Shown piece after piece: positions 1 through 8,828 of a stretch of 35,155 nucleotides of DNA. The notes beneath the pieces were generated by a model, which was not told where the DNA came from, did no database searches, and was given only the letters and a program-made list of their open reading frames with translations. The stretch covers positions 1-35,155 of the forward strand of contig JASHPG010000003.1 of the NCBI GenBank assembly GCA_030038275.1, given 5' to 3'. The translations under genes and the position numbers were made by a program. Source of the stretch: Candidatus Acidiferrales bacterium (GTDB taxonomy: Bacteria; Acidobacteriota; Terriglobia; Acidiferrales; UBA7541). The first letter of the stretch is position 1. The number at the start of each line of letters is the position of its first letter.

Positions 1-150
1 ATTAACCGCCGCGATTTGATGGGGCAGCACACCAACAGCCTCACTTTCAACGTGATCGCCTGGGCGATCAGCATCATCATGATCGGCTTGACGCTGGTGC
101 TGGTGTACGCGGCGATCTTTAATCCGGCAGCCGCGGGCTTATCGGGCTAG
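1..150 (+). CDS. NRAMP-family divalent metal transporter, C-terminal fragment
   Basis: Reading frame 1 is open from the window edge to a TAG at 148-150, giving the last 49 residues of a protein whose start lies outside. It begins with a cytosolic loop containing N-R-R-D-L-M-G, followed by a hydrophobic helix (roughly residues 18-43 of the fragment) and a short tail. The 'NRRDLMG' loop followed by a final membrane helix is what is seen just before the C terminus of NRAMP/MntH-type Mn2+/Fe2+ symporters of the inner membrane. Identification rests on this short stretch only, so the family is likely but the substrate is not known. The following gene is on the opposite strand, so it is the last gene of its transcript. 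Confidence 0.6.
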   Translation: MNRRDLMGQHTNSLTFNVIAWAISIIMIGLTLVLVYAAIFNPAAAGLSG

Positions 151-192
151 TTGTTCGCCCATGGCGTGTGGGTTCTTGCTGGGACTGGAAGC

Positions 193-1674
193 CTAGAACT
201 TGCGCGACCAGTCCTTGGGCCAGCGCTCGACCGCGACTTTCTCCTGCGTGAAAAACTCGATTGCATCGCGTCCCTGGGCGTGGAGATCGCCGAAAAAGCT
301 GCCCCGCGAGCCGCTGAACGGGAAGAATGCCATCGGCGCTGCGACGCCGACGTTGATTCCCACGTTGCCCACTTCGGCTTCGTAGCGGAATTTGCGGGCG
401 CTGGAGCCATTGGAAGTAAACAGGCAGGCCATGTTTCCGTACTCGCCCGAATTCACGAAGGCGATTGCGTCGTCGATGGTATTCACATGGTGGACCGAAA
501 GCACCGGGCCGAAAATTTCGGTCCGAGTAATTTCGCTCGCAAACGGAAGGTCTTTCAGCACCGTCGGGCGAACAAAAGAGCCGCTGGCGTAATTCGGAAT
601 GTTTGGATTGCGCCCGTCGACCACCAAGCTGGCGCCACTGCTCACCGCTTTCGCGACAAGAGCTTCGACGCGGGCTTTGCTATCCGGCGCGATCACGGGA
701 CCCATTTGCACTCCGTCGTCTAGCCCAAAGCCGGTGACGCGGGATGCCGCTCTTTGCGCGATGGCTTCGGTGAATGGATTGGCGGCATCGCCCACAGCGA
801 TCGCCACCGACGCTGCCAGGCAGCGTTGGCCAGCGCAGCCAAAAGCGCTATCCGCCACGATATCGCTGGCGGTGACGAAATCCGCGTCCGGCAAAATCAC
901 CACTGGATTCTTCGCGCCGCCCTGGCATTGCACGCGCTTTCCAGTAGCCGCCGCGCGCGAATACACAAGGCGCGCCGCGGCGCTGGATCCAACGAAACTC
1001 ACGGCGCGAACGCCGGGATGGTCGAGCAGCGCTTCGACCGTCGCGCGCCCTCCATTCACCATGTTTACGACGCCGGGCGGCAGCCCGATCGCATCGAGCA
1101 GCGCGAAAACTTTTTGCATCGTCAGCGGCACGCGTTCGGAAGGCTTCAGCACGACGGTGTTTCCGCACGCAATTGCGTAGGGCAGGAACCAGAACGGAAT
1201 CATTGCCGGAAAATTGAAAGGCGCGATGATGGCACAGACGCCGACCGGCTGGCGAATCATGATCTCGTCGATGCCGGAGGCGATGTCTTCCGAGTTGTAG
1301 CCTTGAATCAGCGACGGAGTTCCACACGCGACTTCCACATTTTCAATGGCGCGCTGCAACTCGCCGCGCGATTCGGCCAGCGTCTTGCCGCATTCGATGG
1401 TTACGGTTCGCGCCAAGTCCTCGAAGTTCTTCTTCAACGAATCGCGCAGACGGAACAAAAAGTCCACGCGATCACCAGCGGGAACGCGGCGCCATCCGGG
1501 TAGGGCTTTGGCGGCAGCCTGGACCGCCGCATCCACTTCCGACGCAGGAGAGACTGGCACCGTGCCGAGCTGCTCTCCCGTGGCCGGATTCCACACGCGG
1601 GTATGCTCCGACGCGGCAGAGTCTTGCCATTTGCCGGCGACGTAATTGCGAACTGATTCGACAGCCTGTGTCAT
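193..1674 (-). CDS. mmsA: CoA-acylating methylmalonate-semialdehyde dehydrogenase
   Basis: 493 residues, the normal family length. It oxidises (methyl)malonate semialdehyde with NAD+ and CoA to propionyl-CoA or acetyl-CoA and CO2, in valine, beta-alanine or inositol breakdown in the cytosol. Visible marks: APFNFP (about 151-156), the FVGS cofactor motif (227-230), the subfamily-typical QGGAKNP (251-257) and the catalytic cysteine in GQRC (Cys285); IFGPVLS lies near the C terminus. These separate the MMSDH/IolA group from general aldehyde dehydrogenases. The ATG at 1674 is preceded by GAGGA about 8 bases upstream. It stands alone between the convergent NRAMP end and the kch stop; no other valine or inositol gene is in the window, so the physiological substrate is not set by context. 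Confidence 0.9.
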   Translation of the reverse strand: MTQAVESVRNYVAGKWQDSAASEHTRVWNPATGEQLGTVPVSPASEVDAAVQAAAKALPGWRRVPAGDRVDFLFRLRDSLKKNFEDLARTVTIECGKTLAESRGELQRAIENVEVACGTPSLIQGYNSEDIASGIDEIMIRQPVGVCAIIAPFNFPAMIPFWFLPYAIACGNTVVLKPSERVPLTMQKVFALLDAIGLPPGVVNMVNGGRATVEALLDHPGVRAVSFVGSSAAARLVYSRAAATGKRVQCQGGAKNPVVILPDADFVTASDIVADSAFGCAGQRCLAASVAIAVGDAANPFTEAIAQRAASRVTGFGLDDGVQMGPVIAPDSKARVEALVAKAVSSGASLVVDGRNPNIPNYASGSFVRPTVLKDLPFASEITRTEIFGPVLSVHHVNTIDDAIAFVNSGEYGNMACLFTSNGSSARKFRYEAEVGNVGINVGVAAPMAFFPFSGSRGSFFGDLHAQGRDAIEFFTQEKVAVERWPKDWSRKF

Positions 1675-1825
1675 ACGGTTACATCCTCACGCTCACGCGA
1701 ACCTAGTCAATCAGTTGAAGTTGAATCGGCAGGCTGCGTCGCATGAAATGCTTTTGTCGGTTTTGTGCTGCGATCAGCAACGGCGCCCATAGCATACCAC
1801 CCTCCACGCTGACGCCCGGTCGAAA

Positions 1826-3031
1826 TCAAGCACGGAAAAACCGGTTCATGACGAAATCGCCGGTGATGGGTTCGCCGCTGAGGACCATGGCGAGCAATTC
1901 GCCGCCGAGCACTTCCGGCGCGATGACGATATCGGCCTGCACCAGTTTGATACGCTCCATGTGCTTGCTGTCGTTGATAGCGACGACGGTTTTGGCTTTG
2001 CCTTTCAACTCTTTTACTGCCAAGACGATGAAGGCGTTGTCCGAATCGTCCGCTCGCATCGCCAATACTGCCTGGGCTTCATCGGCGCCTGCTTTGCGCA
2101 ACGTTTCAAGGCTGTTCGCATCGCCGATGAGAAGATCGTTTGCATCGATATCACCCGAAATAGGCGGCTGCGGCATCACTAGCACGACTTCCTGATTGCG
2201 TTTCTTGAACTCGCGATAGGTGTTATAGGCCAGCGGCGTGGCGCCGATGACGATGAAATGATTGGTGCGCTTCATGCGTTTCTCCTTGGGTCTCGTGACC
2301 CGGGCGATCATCGGGCCGGCGATGGCGGTGACGGAGGTAGCGAAGACGGCGAGCCCCAGAATCATCACCGAGGCCGCGAACATGCGAGCGTCGACTGATT
2401 TCGGAGTGATATCGCCGTAGCCGACGGTGCACATCGTGACTACGGAGAAATAAAAGCTGGTCACGAGGTCTTTGATGGGCGGGGAAAATTGCGTGCCAAG
2501 GTAGAGGCTGCCAAAAACAGCGTAGATGAGAAGCAGCAGGGCGCTGGTTACAGCAAAAAGCGTTCCAGCCGCGAGACTGGTGCGGTCGAACCACCTGTAG
2601 GAGAAGATCAGGGCAAGCAGCAGCAGCCCGTCGTAGTAGGAGATTCCGGCACCCTGACCATGCCGGCCAAGGATGGCAACGCTGAGAACCATCGACGCGG
2701 TCAGGACGATGGCGACGATCCAAGCGAAGCGCGAACGGAACAAAAGGCCAACGGACATGACCAGCATAGCCACGCCAATCAGCACATAAGGCATGCTTTG
2801 CGGACGCAGGTCCAAGATGTGATGAGGAAAATCCGAGAGCAGCAGTTCGCGCTGGTGTTTGAATACGACGTGCAGGATCAGGTAGCCTGCTCCGGCCAGC
2901 GCCAGGGCGAGCGGGATATGCGGAAACCAGTAACGCGACCGCAGAGATTTGGTTGTGCGGCGAGCCGCGGTGGTTAACCGCGCGAAACGGCCTGGGCGCC
3001 ACATCCAGTGGGCTATTTTGTAGTCGTGCAC
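1826..3031 (-). CDS. kch: Kch-type K+ channel with RCK (TrkA-N) domain
   Basis: 401 residues from a GTG at 3031, chosen because GGAG stands 5 bases upstream; a longer frame reaches 3130 but has no ribosome binding site. Inner-membrane channel: several hydrophobic helices between about 37 and 175, pore helix and K+ selectivity filter TVGYGD (202-207), last pore-lining helix (about 218-245), then a cytosolic RCK domain from about 257. The RCK start (VIGATPLAYNT), the DSNxLE-type nucleotide region and the ending around GGELLAMVLSGE resemble E. coli Kch (417 residues). Asp/Asn-rich stretch ADDSDNAFIVL matches the same family. Contains a strong internal translation start (see 2273-2287). An extended -10 lies 22 bases before the GTG. 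Divergent from hpt. Confidence 0.9.
   Translation of the reverse strand: MHDYKIAHWMWRPGRFARLTTAARRTTKSLRSRYWFPHIPLALALAGAGYLILHVVFKHQRELLLSDFPHHILDLRPQSMPYVLIGVAMLVMSVGLLFRSRFAWIVAIVLTASMVLSVAILGRHGQGAGISYYDGLLLLALIFSYRWFDRTSLAAGTLFAVTSALLLLIYAVFGSLYLGTQFSPPIKDLVTSFYFSVVTMCTVGYGDITPKSVDARMFAASVMILGLAVFATSVTAIAGPMIARVTRPKEKRMKRTNHFIVIGATPLAYNTYREFKKRNQEVVLVMPQPPISGDIDANDLLIGDANSLETLRKAGADEAQAVLAMRADDSDNAFIVLAVKELKGKAKTVVAINDSKHMERIKLVQADIVIAPEVLGGELLAMVLSGEPITGDFVMNRFFRA
2273..2287 (-). promoter_or_regulatory. Internal ribosome binding site and ATG inside kch
   Basis: On the minus strand AAGGAG (2282-2287) is followed by a 6-base spacer and an in-frame ATG (2273-2275), codon 253 of kch. Initiation here would make a 149-residue soluble RCK protein. 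E. coli Kch and archaeal MthK are known to produce a separate RCK polypeptide from an internal Met at the equivalent place; the strength of the site here is seen in the sequence, its use is inferred. Confidence 0.65.
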
Positions 3032-3053
3032 GCAATCTCCAGGAGCAGCCGTT

Positions 3054-3062
3054 ACTATAGCA
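3054..3062 (-). promoter_or_regulatory. Extended -10 promoter of kch
   Basis: The minus strand reads TGCTATAGT, an extended -10 (TGn + TAnnnT), 22 bases before the GTG start. No good -35 is seen at the usual spacing, as is normal for extended -10 promoters. Confidence 0.5.
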
Positions 3063-3191
3063 GCCGGTGTTGCCGAGAAAGCAGCGTTGATTGGTGAACG
3101 CGCGTGGATAGGGCGGGTGATTGCCGCCACGGCAGCAATCCGCTAGATTAACTGGCCTTTCCAAGCGACAACCTTGCAGGGAGAGAAGCCT

Positions 3192-3791
3192 TTGGCGAGA
3201 ACCGGCCGAAAAATTAAGCTGAAGCCGTTGATCCGGCATACGGTGATCAAGAAACGTGTCCAGGCCGTGGCGCGCCAGATCACGCGCGACTTCCGCGGGC
3301 AGCGCGTACATTTGATTGGAGTATTAAAGGGGTCGTGCATTTTTCTGGCTGATTTGGTGCGCGAGATCGACCTTGAGACTTCCATCGACTTCATCGCGGT
3401 TTCGAGTTACGCGCGCGGTAAGGAATCCTCCGGGCAGGTGCGCCTGCTGAAGGATTTGGACAGCAGCATCGCCGGATTGAACGTGATTCTAGTGGAAGAC
3501 ATTCTCGATACCGGGCTGACGCTGAATTATTTGCTCCGCGTGCTGAGCCAAAGGAAACCGAAGACATTGCGCGTGGCCGCGCTGCTGGACAAACCTTCCC
3601 GCAGGATCAAGAAAATTCGCACGGATTACGTCGGATTCCGGATTCCCAATGAGTTCGTGGTGGGCTACGGACTCGATTACGCCGAGCGCTATCGGAACCT
3701 CAAGGACGTTTGCATCCTGCAAATGCCGCCTGACGAAGCGTCAGCTGCGCGGCCTTTACGACAGGCAATCCGCAGCCGCGGCGTTAGTTAG
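3192..3791 (+). CDS. hpt: Hypoxanthine phosphoribosyltransferase
   Basis: Purine salvage enzyme that joins hypoxanthine or guanine to PRPP giving IMP or GMP, cytosolic. 199 residues from a TTG at 3192, chosen because GGGAGA ends 7 bases upstream; a TTG at 3174 in frame would add six residues but lacks a ribosome binding site. Marks: LKGS (46-49) for pyrophosphate binding, the PRPP signature VILVEDILDTGLTL (98-111), and the C-terminal IPNEFVVGYGLDY (151-163) that closes over the base and is typical of HPRT rather than other PRTases. About 15-20 residues longer at the ends than usual; the last ten are Arg-rich. Followed after 186 bases by the phosphatase gene, which has its own -10, so co-transcription is uncertain. 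Confidence 0.9.
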   Translation: MARTGRKIKLKPLIRHTVIKKRVQAVARQITRDFRGQRVHLIGVLKGSCIFLADLVREIDLETSIDFIAVSSYARGKESSGQVRLLKDLDSSIAGLNVILVEDILDTGLTLNYLLRVLSQRKPKTLRVAALLDKPSRRIKKIRTDYVGFRIPNEFVVGYGLDYAERYRNLKDVCILQMPPDEASAARPLRQAIRSRGVS

Positions 3792-3871
3792 GACGCGCTC
3801 AACCTCCGGCGACATGCTACCGTCTTTTTACGAGCGGCCGAACTGCGGTCCGAAGGCCCGCGCGAGTGCCC

Positions 3872-3880
3872 TGTTATAAT
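3872..3880 (+). promoter_or_regulatory. Extended -10 promoter of the GAF/PP2C gene
   Basis: TGTTATAAT, a perfect extended -10. Transcription would start near 3887, leaving a leader of about 90 bases before the chosen ATG at 3978. It overlaps the ATG at 3879, which argues against that earlier start. Confidence 0.55.
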
Positions 3881-3977
3881 GGGGCCGTCTTGGATCTACA
3901 GAGTAGGGGCTCAACCACTGCTTGCCGGCGGAAGGTGCCAGCGCCGCACTGCGAGCGGGTGTTCCTCGTATACGAGA

Positions 3978-5729
3978 ATGGATTCGGCTGAACTCAATTC
4001 GACGCTGGAGATTCCCACCGAGACCCTAGCCGTGCTCGCGGAGATCAGCCACGAGATCAACTCGTCGCTGAATCTGGACGAGGTGTTGGCGCGCGCCGCC
4101 CAGCAGATCAAGCGGCTGATTGATTTCGAGATTTTCGCCGTCCTGCTGCCCACCGAAAATACCAACGAGCTGTACATCCGCTTCGCCATTGGACACCGGC
4201 TGGAAGTGGTAGAGAACTGGCGGATTCCGATCGGCGACGGAATTATCGGCGCGGCGGCTGCGATCGCGCAACCCATCCGCGTTGGCGACGTGGCGCGAGA
4301 TCCGCGCTATCTGGCGGCGCTCGACGAGGTTCGCTCGGAAATGGCCGTGCCGCTGATCGTGCGCGGCCGCGTAATCGGAGTTATGGACATTGAGAGCCGG
4401 CAGCTGGATTACTTCACGCCGGCGCAGCAATCGATTTTGAGCTTGGTGGCCAGCCGCATTGGAACGGCTATTGAAAATGCGCGGCTCTACGAAAACGCGC
4501 AGAAGCAGGCGCAAACTCTGCTGCTGCTCAACGAGATCGGGCGCGAGGCCGGCGCAACGCTGCGCGTGGAGGAAGTATTAAAACGCGCGGCGGAATTGGC
4601 CAAGCGGCTGATCGACTACCAAATTTTCAGCATCTTTTTGCACGACGGTTCCGCGGGCGTTTTCCGGCGCAGCGTGTCGGTGAAATTCGGGCAGCAGGTC
4701 CAGGAAAAATCGGTAATTCCGGAGCACGAGGGCATCGTCGGAGCGGCAGGGAAATTGCGGCGGCCGATCGCAGTCCCAGACGTTTCGCTCGATCCCCGGT
4801 ATCGCATGACGAATTCGGAGACGCGCTCCGAGCTGGCGGTGCCGATGATTTACAAGGGCCGCGTCGTTGGCGTGATGGACCTGGAGAGCCCGCAACTGAA
4901 TTACTTCACGCCGGACCACGTGCAGGTGCTGACCATCCTGGCGGCGCATCTAGCGGTTTCGATCGAGAACGCGAATCTGTACGAGCAACTGGCGCGCGAA
5001 GAGCAGCGCATGGAGCGCGATTTGAGCGCCGCTCGCCGGATTCAGGGCGCGCTGCTGCCGCTGCTGCCGGGGCGCGAGTTCGGATTGGATATCGCGGCGC
5101 GAGTAGTCTCGTCGCGCGAGCTGAGCGGAGATCTTTACGACTTTCTACGGTACGGGCCTCAGGAGCTAGGTATCGCCCTCGGTGACGTAAGTGGGAAGGG
5201 AAGCGCGGCGGCGCTTTACGGCGCGGTGGCCGTGGGCACGCTACGCAGTCTGGGTTCCTCGAAGCCGAGGCCGGCGAACATGCTGCGCGCGCTGAATGGG
5301 TTCTTGGCGGAGAGGTTGATTGAAGGGCGGTTCATGACGATTTGCTTCGCCACATGGAGCAAGCGCGCCAGGCGCTTGCGTATTGCCAATGCGGGACAGG
5401 AGCAGCCGCTGCTCTATCGCGGCGGAAAATGCGAGAAAATTCCGATCGCCGGGTTTCCGCTGGGCATTTTCGATGAAGTGACGTACGAGGAGCGCAGCTA
5501 CATTTTGCGCTCCGGAGATATCGTGGTGCTATATTCGGATGGCATCGGCGACGCGCAATCGCCAAGCGGCGAATTTTTCGGTTCCGTGCGCGTGGGCGAG
5601 ATCGTGTGTGCGATTCCGAATTCGTCGGCGGATGGGATCGCTGACAAAATTCTCGAAGCGGCGGACAATTTCTCCGGCGGAAAGCATCCGGTGGACGATC
5701 GCACGCTGCTGGTGCTGAAGTGCGAGTGA
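3978..5729 (+). CDS. GAF-GAF-SpoIIE (PP2C) serine/threonine phosphatase
   Basis: 583 residues from ATG 3978; an earlier in-frame ATG at 3879 lies inside the promoter and adds unconserved residues. Order: GAF 1 (about 28-167), GAF 2 (about 197-335), a charged helical linker (336-360), then an RsbU/SpoIIE-type phosphatase domain to the end. Metal-binding motifs are present: SGDLYDF (383-389), GDVSGKG (402-408) and LYSDGIGD near 525. No transmembrane helix, so cytosolic. Enzymes of this build dephosphorylate anti-sigma-factor antagonists in partner-switching pathways, with GAF domains sensing small ligands or redox state. The two GAF domains resemble each other closely (both contain AVPxIxxGRVxGVMDxES), suggesting an internal duplication. 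No RsbV/RsbW partner is in the window. Ends 48 bases from the convergent nadK stop. Confidence 0.88.
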   Translation: MDSAELNSTLEIPTETLAVLAEISHEINSSLNLDEVLARAAQQIKRLIDFEIFAVLLPTENTNELYIRFAIGHRLEVVENWRIPIGDGIIGAAAAIAQPIRVGDVARDPRYLAALDEVRSEMAVPLIVRGRVIGVMDIESRQLDYFTPAQQSILSLVASRIGTAIENARLYENAQKQAQTLLLLNEIGREAGATLRVEEVLKRAAELAKRLIDYQIFSIFLHDGSAGVFRRSVSVKFGQQVQEKSVIPEHEGIVGAAGKLRRPIAVPDVSLDPRYRMTNSETRSELAVPMIYKGRVVGVMDLESPQLNYFTPDHVQVLTILAAHLAVSIENANLYEQLAREEQRMERDLSAARRIQGALLPLLPGREFGLDIAARVVSSRELSGDLYDFLRYGPQELGIALGDVSGKGSAAALYGAVAVGTLRSLGSSKPRPANMLRALNGFLAERLIEGRFMTICFATWSKRARRLRIANAGQEQPLLYRGGKCEKIPIAGFPLGIFDEVTYEERSYILRSGDIVVLYSDGIGDAQSPSGEFFGSVRVGEIVCAIPNSSADGIADKILEAADNFSGGKHPVDDRTLLVLKCE

Positions 5730-5777
5730 ACCGCGTGCGCCGCGCAAGTCTCACGACCGGCCGACGCCTGCGTCGAA

Positions 5778-6638
5778 TTAGCGTTCGCCCCAACGGAGCT
5801 TGCTGCGGAGAATTTCGAAGTAGGCTTTGTTGGGCGGCCGGACAAGCGTGACGCGCTTTTCGGATTTGGTGATCGTCACGCGGTCATTGGCCTTAAGCTG
5901 AAAGCCGGTCTGGCCGTCAAGCGTCACGTACACAGGCTCTTCGGCTGCCGCGAAATCAAGATCGATGCGAGCGGAGCTGGGAATCACGAGCGGCCGGTTT
6001 GTCAGCATGTGCGGGCAGATCGGCGTCACAACGAATGCATCGAGCTCGGGATCGACGATAGGGCCGCCGGCTGCGAGCGAATACGCGGTCGATCCCGTCG
6101 GCGTAGCCACGATCAACCCATCCGCGCGATAACGTCCTATGTGTTCCTGGTTCACGTACACGTCAAAATCGAGCATGCGCGCGAGTGCGCCTTTATTGGC
6201 GACGGCATCATTCAAGGCGGATTGGCGGCCGGCGGAAACTCCGTTGCTGCGCACTTCGGCGTCGAGCATGATGCGCGTGCTCGTGGGGCTTTTGCCTGTT
6301 AGCGTCTCTTCGAGTAAGGGATAAAGCTCATCGAGCGTGACGCTGGTGAGAAATCCTAGCGCGCCCAGATTGACGGGAAGAATAGGCACGTTGTGGCCGG
6401 AGATTGCGCGCGCGGCCGAGAGCAGCGTTCCGTCGCCGCCCAGGACGATGGCGAGGTCGATCTTCGCGCCGAGCGCTTCGCGCGATATTCCCTCCGGACC
6501 GAATCCCAGACAGCCGCGCGTTTCCTCGTCGAGTAGAACGTCGATTTTGCGCGCGAACAGCCACTGAAGCAGCGGCGGGACCACCTCGCAAATTCGTTCC
6601 CGGATTGGCTTGGAAATAATTCCGGCGGTGTGAATCAT
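5778..6638 (-). CDS. nadK: NAD kinase
   Basis: 286 residues. Makes NADP+ from NAD+ and ATP (or polyphosphate) in the cytosol. Signature residues: GGDGT (67-71) with the catalytic Asp69, the substrate loop LNDA (142-145; Asn-Asp where many members have Asn-Glu), and TPTGSTAYSLAAGGP (179-193). The ATG at 6638 has no Shine-Dalgarno; instead TAGAAT sits 8 bases upstream, so the mRNA is probably leaderless. It follows tlyA by 58 bases in the same direction, an arrangement like the ispA-tlyA-ppnK neighbourhood of many bacteria, and may have both its own promoter and read-through. Confidence 0.93.
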   Translation of the reverse strand: MIHTAGIISKPIRERICEVVPPLLQWLFARKIDVLLDEETRGCLGFGPEGISREALGAKIDLAIVLGGDGTLLSAARAISGHNVPILPVNLGALGFLTSVTLDELYPLLEETLTGKSPTSTRIMLDAEVRSNGVSAGRQSALNDAVANKGALARMLDFDVYVNQEHIGRYRADGLIVATPTGSTAYSLAAGGPIVDPELDAFVVTPICPHMLTNRPLVIPSSARIDLDFAAAEEPVYVTLDGQTGFQLKANDRVTITKSEKRVTLVRPPNKAYFEILRSKLRWGER

Positions 6639-6646
6639 TCGGCGAA

Positions 6647-6652
6647 ATTCTA
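6647..6652 (-). promoter_or_regulatory. -10 element of a leaderless nadK transcript
   Basis: Minus strand TAGAAT, 8 bases before the nadK ATG. No TG extension and no obvious -35. The distance puts the transcription start on or next to the start codon. Confidence 0.45.
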
Positions 6653-6696
6653 CTCTACAAGCGCGGCGGCCAATAGATGTTTGTGCGCAAGCGTAT

Positions 6697-7488
6697 TCAA
6701 TCCGACGATGCGGCTGCGCGGCGGGCGTGAAGGAAAAATTCCTGGTTGCCTTCCGCGCCGGGCAGATGGCTGGGCTTCACGCCGAGGATTTCGAGGCCGA
6801 GTAACTGTGCTGCGGCCACAACGCGTTCAATCGCTTTCCGATGCAGAGCAGAATCGCGGACGATGCCGCCTTTGCCTACGTCGCGCTTTTCCAGTTCGAA
6901 TTGCGGCTTAATCAGGATAAGCAGGTCGGCGCCGCGAACAACAACAGAGACGAGCGCAGGAAGAATCTTTGCGACGGAAATAAAAGACACGTCCACTACC
7001 ACTAGCGCCGGTTGATCGCTGATATCTTCGGCTCGTAAGTACCGCGCGTTGCGTTCGATTGCGACGACGCGCGAATTTTGCCGCAGCTTCCAGTCGAGCT
7101 GATCGATCGAGACGTCCACGGCGTAAACTTTCTCCGCGCCGTGTTGCAGCAGGCAATCGGTGAATCCGCCCGTTGAGCTGCCGACGTCGAGACAGATTCT
7201 TCCCTGTGCGTCGATCCCGAAATCCTCGAGTGCGCCCGCAAGCTTCAATCCGCCGCGGCTGGCGTAGGGATTCGAGTCGCCGATGATTTCGACACGGGCG
7301 TCGCTTGCCACGCGCGTTCCGGCCTTTGTAACGGGCGTCCCGTTGACGCGCACCTGACCGGCAAGTAGCAAAGCTTGCGCGCGTTCGCGCGAAGGGGCGA
7401 GGCTGCGGGCGACGAGAAGCACGTCGATACGTTCCTTTGCGGGAATTTTCGGTGAGCGCGATGCATCGCGTGGCGAGCTCTTTTGCAT
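6697..7488 (-). CDS. tlyA: TlyA-family rRNA 2'-O-methyltransferase
   Basis: 263 residues. N-terminal S4 RNA-binding domain (about 18-75) and a FtsJ-like SAM methyltransferase domain (about 78 to the end). Marks: YASRGGLKL (75-83) linking the domains, SAM-binding DVGSSTGGFTD (101-111), VDVSFIS (165-171) and KPQFE (about 194-198). TlyA methylates ribose in 16S and/or 23S rRNA, and older annotation calls it hemolysin; both names are family knowledge. The first 17 residues are Ser/Lys/Arg-rich and unconserved, and the ATG lacks a clear ribosome binding site, so the start is not certain. Sits 50 bases after ispA and 58 before nadK, likely one operon. Confidence 0.92.
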   Translation of the reverse strand: MQKSSPRDASRSPKIPAKERIDVLLVARSLAPSRERAQALLLAGQVRVNGTPVTKAGTRVASDARVEIIGDSNPYASRGGLKLAGALEDFGIDAQGRICLDVGSSTGGFTDCLLQHGAEKVYAVDVSIDQLDWKLRQNSRVVAIERNARYLRAEDISDQPALVVVDVSFISVAKILPALVSVVVRGADLLILIKPQFELEKRDVGKGGIVRDSALHRKAIERVVAAAQLLGLEILGVKPSHLPGAEGNQEFFLHARRAAASSD

Positions 7489-7538
7489 GGCAACAAAGCG
7501 GGAACGGCCGCGCCGCGCGTTGGCGGCTGCTTATTACG

Positions 7539-8420
7539 CTAAGATCGGCGCGCCACCAGGAATTGCGCTAACTCGCGCAAGCGATTGGCGCGCGCGCCGT
7601 ACGGCTCGATTTCGCGCAAAGCGCGGGATTCCAAATCGGCAGCGATGGCGCGCGATTTCTCCAGGCCGTAGAGCGCCGGATAGGTCGCCTTCCGCTGCTC
7701 CTGATCTTTGCCCGCCGTTTTTCCTAGCGCCGCCGACGATTCCTCGACGTCCAGAATATCGTCAACCACTTGGAATGCCCAACCGATCAGATCGCCGAAT
7801 TTGCGCAGGCGCTCGACGTCGGCATCGGGCGCGCCGCCAGAAATCGCTCCCGCGACGATTGAGCCGCGGATGAGCGCGGCGGTTTTCGAGCGATGGATGT
7901 ATTCGAGTGTCGAAGCATCCACCGGCTTGCCTCCCGCCTCGACGTCCGCAACTTGGCCGCCAACCATGCCGTTCACCGTGCCTGCGGCGGCGCCGATTTC
8001 GGAGATCACGCAGACGCGGCGCGCAGGCTCGATCGGCGCATTCGCGAGAGTTTCGAATGCGAGCGTCAGCAGCCCGTCGCCGGCCAGGATAGCCATCGCT
8101 TCGCCGAATACTTTGTGGTTGGTGGGCTTGCCACGCCGAAGATCGTCATTATCGAGCGCGGGAAGATCGTCATGAATCAGAGAGTACGTGTGTATGAATT
8201 CCAGGGCGCAACCCGCCTGAATCGCGCCATCGAGATTTTCGGTGAACATGCGCGCCGTTTCCAGGCAGACGATCGGACGAATGCGCTTGCCTCCGGCGAA
8301 GACGCTGTAACGCATGGAGCGATGGATCGTTTGCGGCAGAGCGGATTCGGGCGGCAGCAGGCGCTCGATGGCCGTTTCGATCGCCGAATGATCGTCTTGG
8401 AAAAAAGTGGGGAGCGTCAT
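7539..8420 (-). CDS. ispA: Polyprenyl (farnesyl/geranylgeranyl) diphosphate synthase
   Basis: 293 residues, typical for short-chain bacterial prenyltransferases. Condenses isopentenyl diphosphate with allylic diphosphates to C15 or C20 chains for quinone, undecaprenyl or carotenoid synthesis. Marks: GKRIRP (44-49), first Asp-rich motif DDLPALDNDDLRRG starting at Asp84 (DDx4D, the type II FPP synthase pattern), GMVGGQ (151-156), and second Asp-rich motif DDILD (220-224). The exact product length cannot be read from sequence. Directly downstream of xseB (57 bases) in the widely conserved xseB-ispA order; dxs, often next, is missing here and tlyA follows. Confidence 0.93.
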   Translation of the reverse strand: MTLPTFFQDDHSAIETAIERLLPPESALPQTIHRSMRYSVFAGGKRIRPIVCLETARMFTENLDGAIQAGCALEFIHTYSLIHDDLPALDNDDLRRGKPTNHKVFGEAMAILAGDGLLTLAFETLANAPIEPARRVCVISEIGAAAGTVNGMVGGQVADVEAGGKPVDASTLEYIHRSKTAALIRGSIVAGAISGGAPDADVERLRKFGDLIGWAFQVVDDILDVEESSAALGKTAGKDQEQRKATYPALYGLEKSRAIAADLESRALREIEPYGARANRLRELAQFLVARRS

Positions 8421-8477
8421 GCGAGCAAAATCCGCAACGTCGTAAAGCGGCGCTCGGGAAGGGACGTGCTCGGCCGG

Positions 8478-8753
8478 CTAGGACGAAGATTCATCTTCGG
8501 GTGCGAACGGCTCGACGGCGATTTTGCCGTCCGCTTTTTTCAGCAGGATCTCGACTCGTCCCTCGGCCTCTTCGAGCTGCTTCTGGCATTCGCGCGAAAG
8601 CTTCACCCCTTCCTCGAAGAGCTTCATGGCCTCGTCGAGCGACAGTTCGGTGCTTTCCAGACGCTTAACGACCTCTTCGAGCCGCAGAAGCGATTTTTCA
8701 AAATCGCCCTTTTTCTGCGTTTCCGCCGCCGTTTTGTTTGCCGGTGAATTCAT
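8478..8753 (-). CDS. xseB: Exodeoxyribonuclease VII small subunit
   Basis: 91 residues. XseB binds XseA to form ExoVII, which degrades single-stranded DNA. The family helix-hairpin-helix is clear between about 16 and 75: FEKSLLRLEEVVKRLE, then LSLDEAMKLFEEGVKL and a long amphipathic helix ending in LLKKADG. The acidic tail (EPFAPEDESSS) is variable. No xseA is within the window. A TAGAAT at about 40 bases upstream may be its promoter. Precedes ispA by 57 bases and follows the isocitrate dehydrogenase stop by 75. Confidence 0.9.
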   Translation of the reverse strand: MNSPANKTAAETQKKGDFEKSLLRLEEVVKRLESTELSLDEAMKLFEEGVKLSRECQKQLEEAEGRVEILLKKADGKIAVEPFAPEDESSS

Positions 8754-8828
8754 TTCTGTGACAACTTCAATCGAAGGGCATTCTAACGCACCATTACGCT
8801 ACGTCAATGCCATGCGCTGTACGTAGGT

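Noticed and set aside
2223..3311. 362-codon minus-strand frame overlapping kch
   Set aside because: Same strand, other frame of kch; composition Arg/His/Cys-rich with no domain, and it would override the clear channel motifs.
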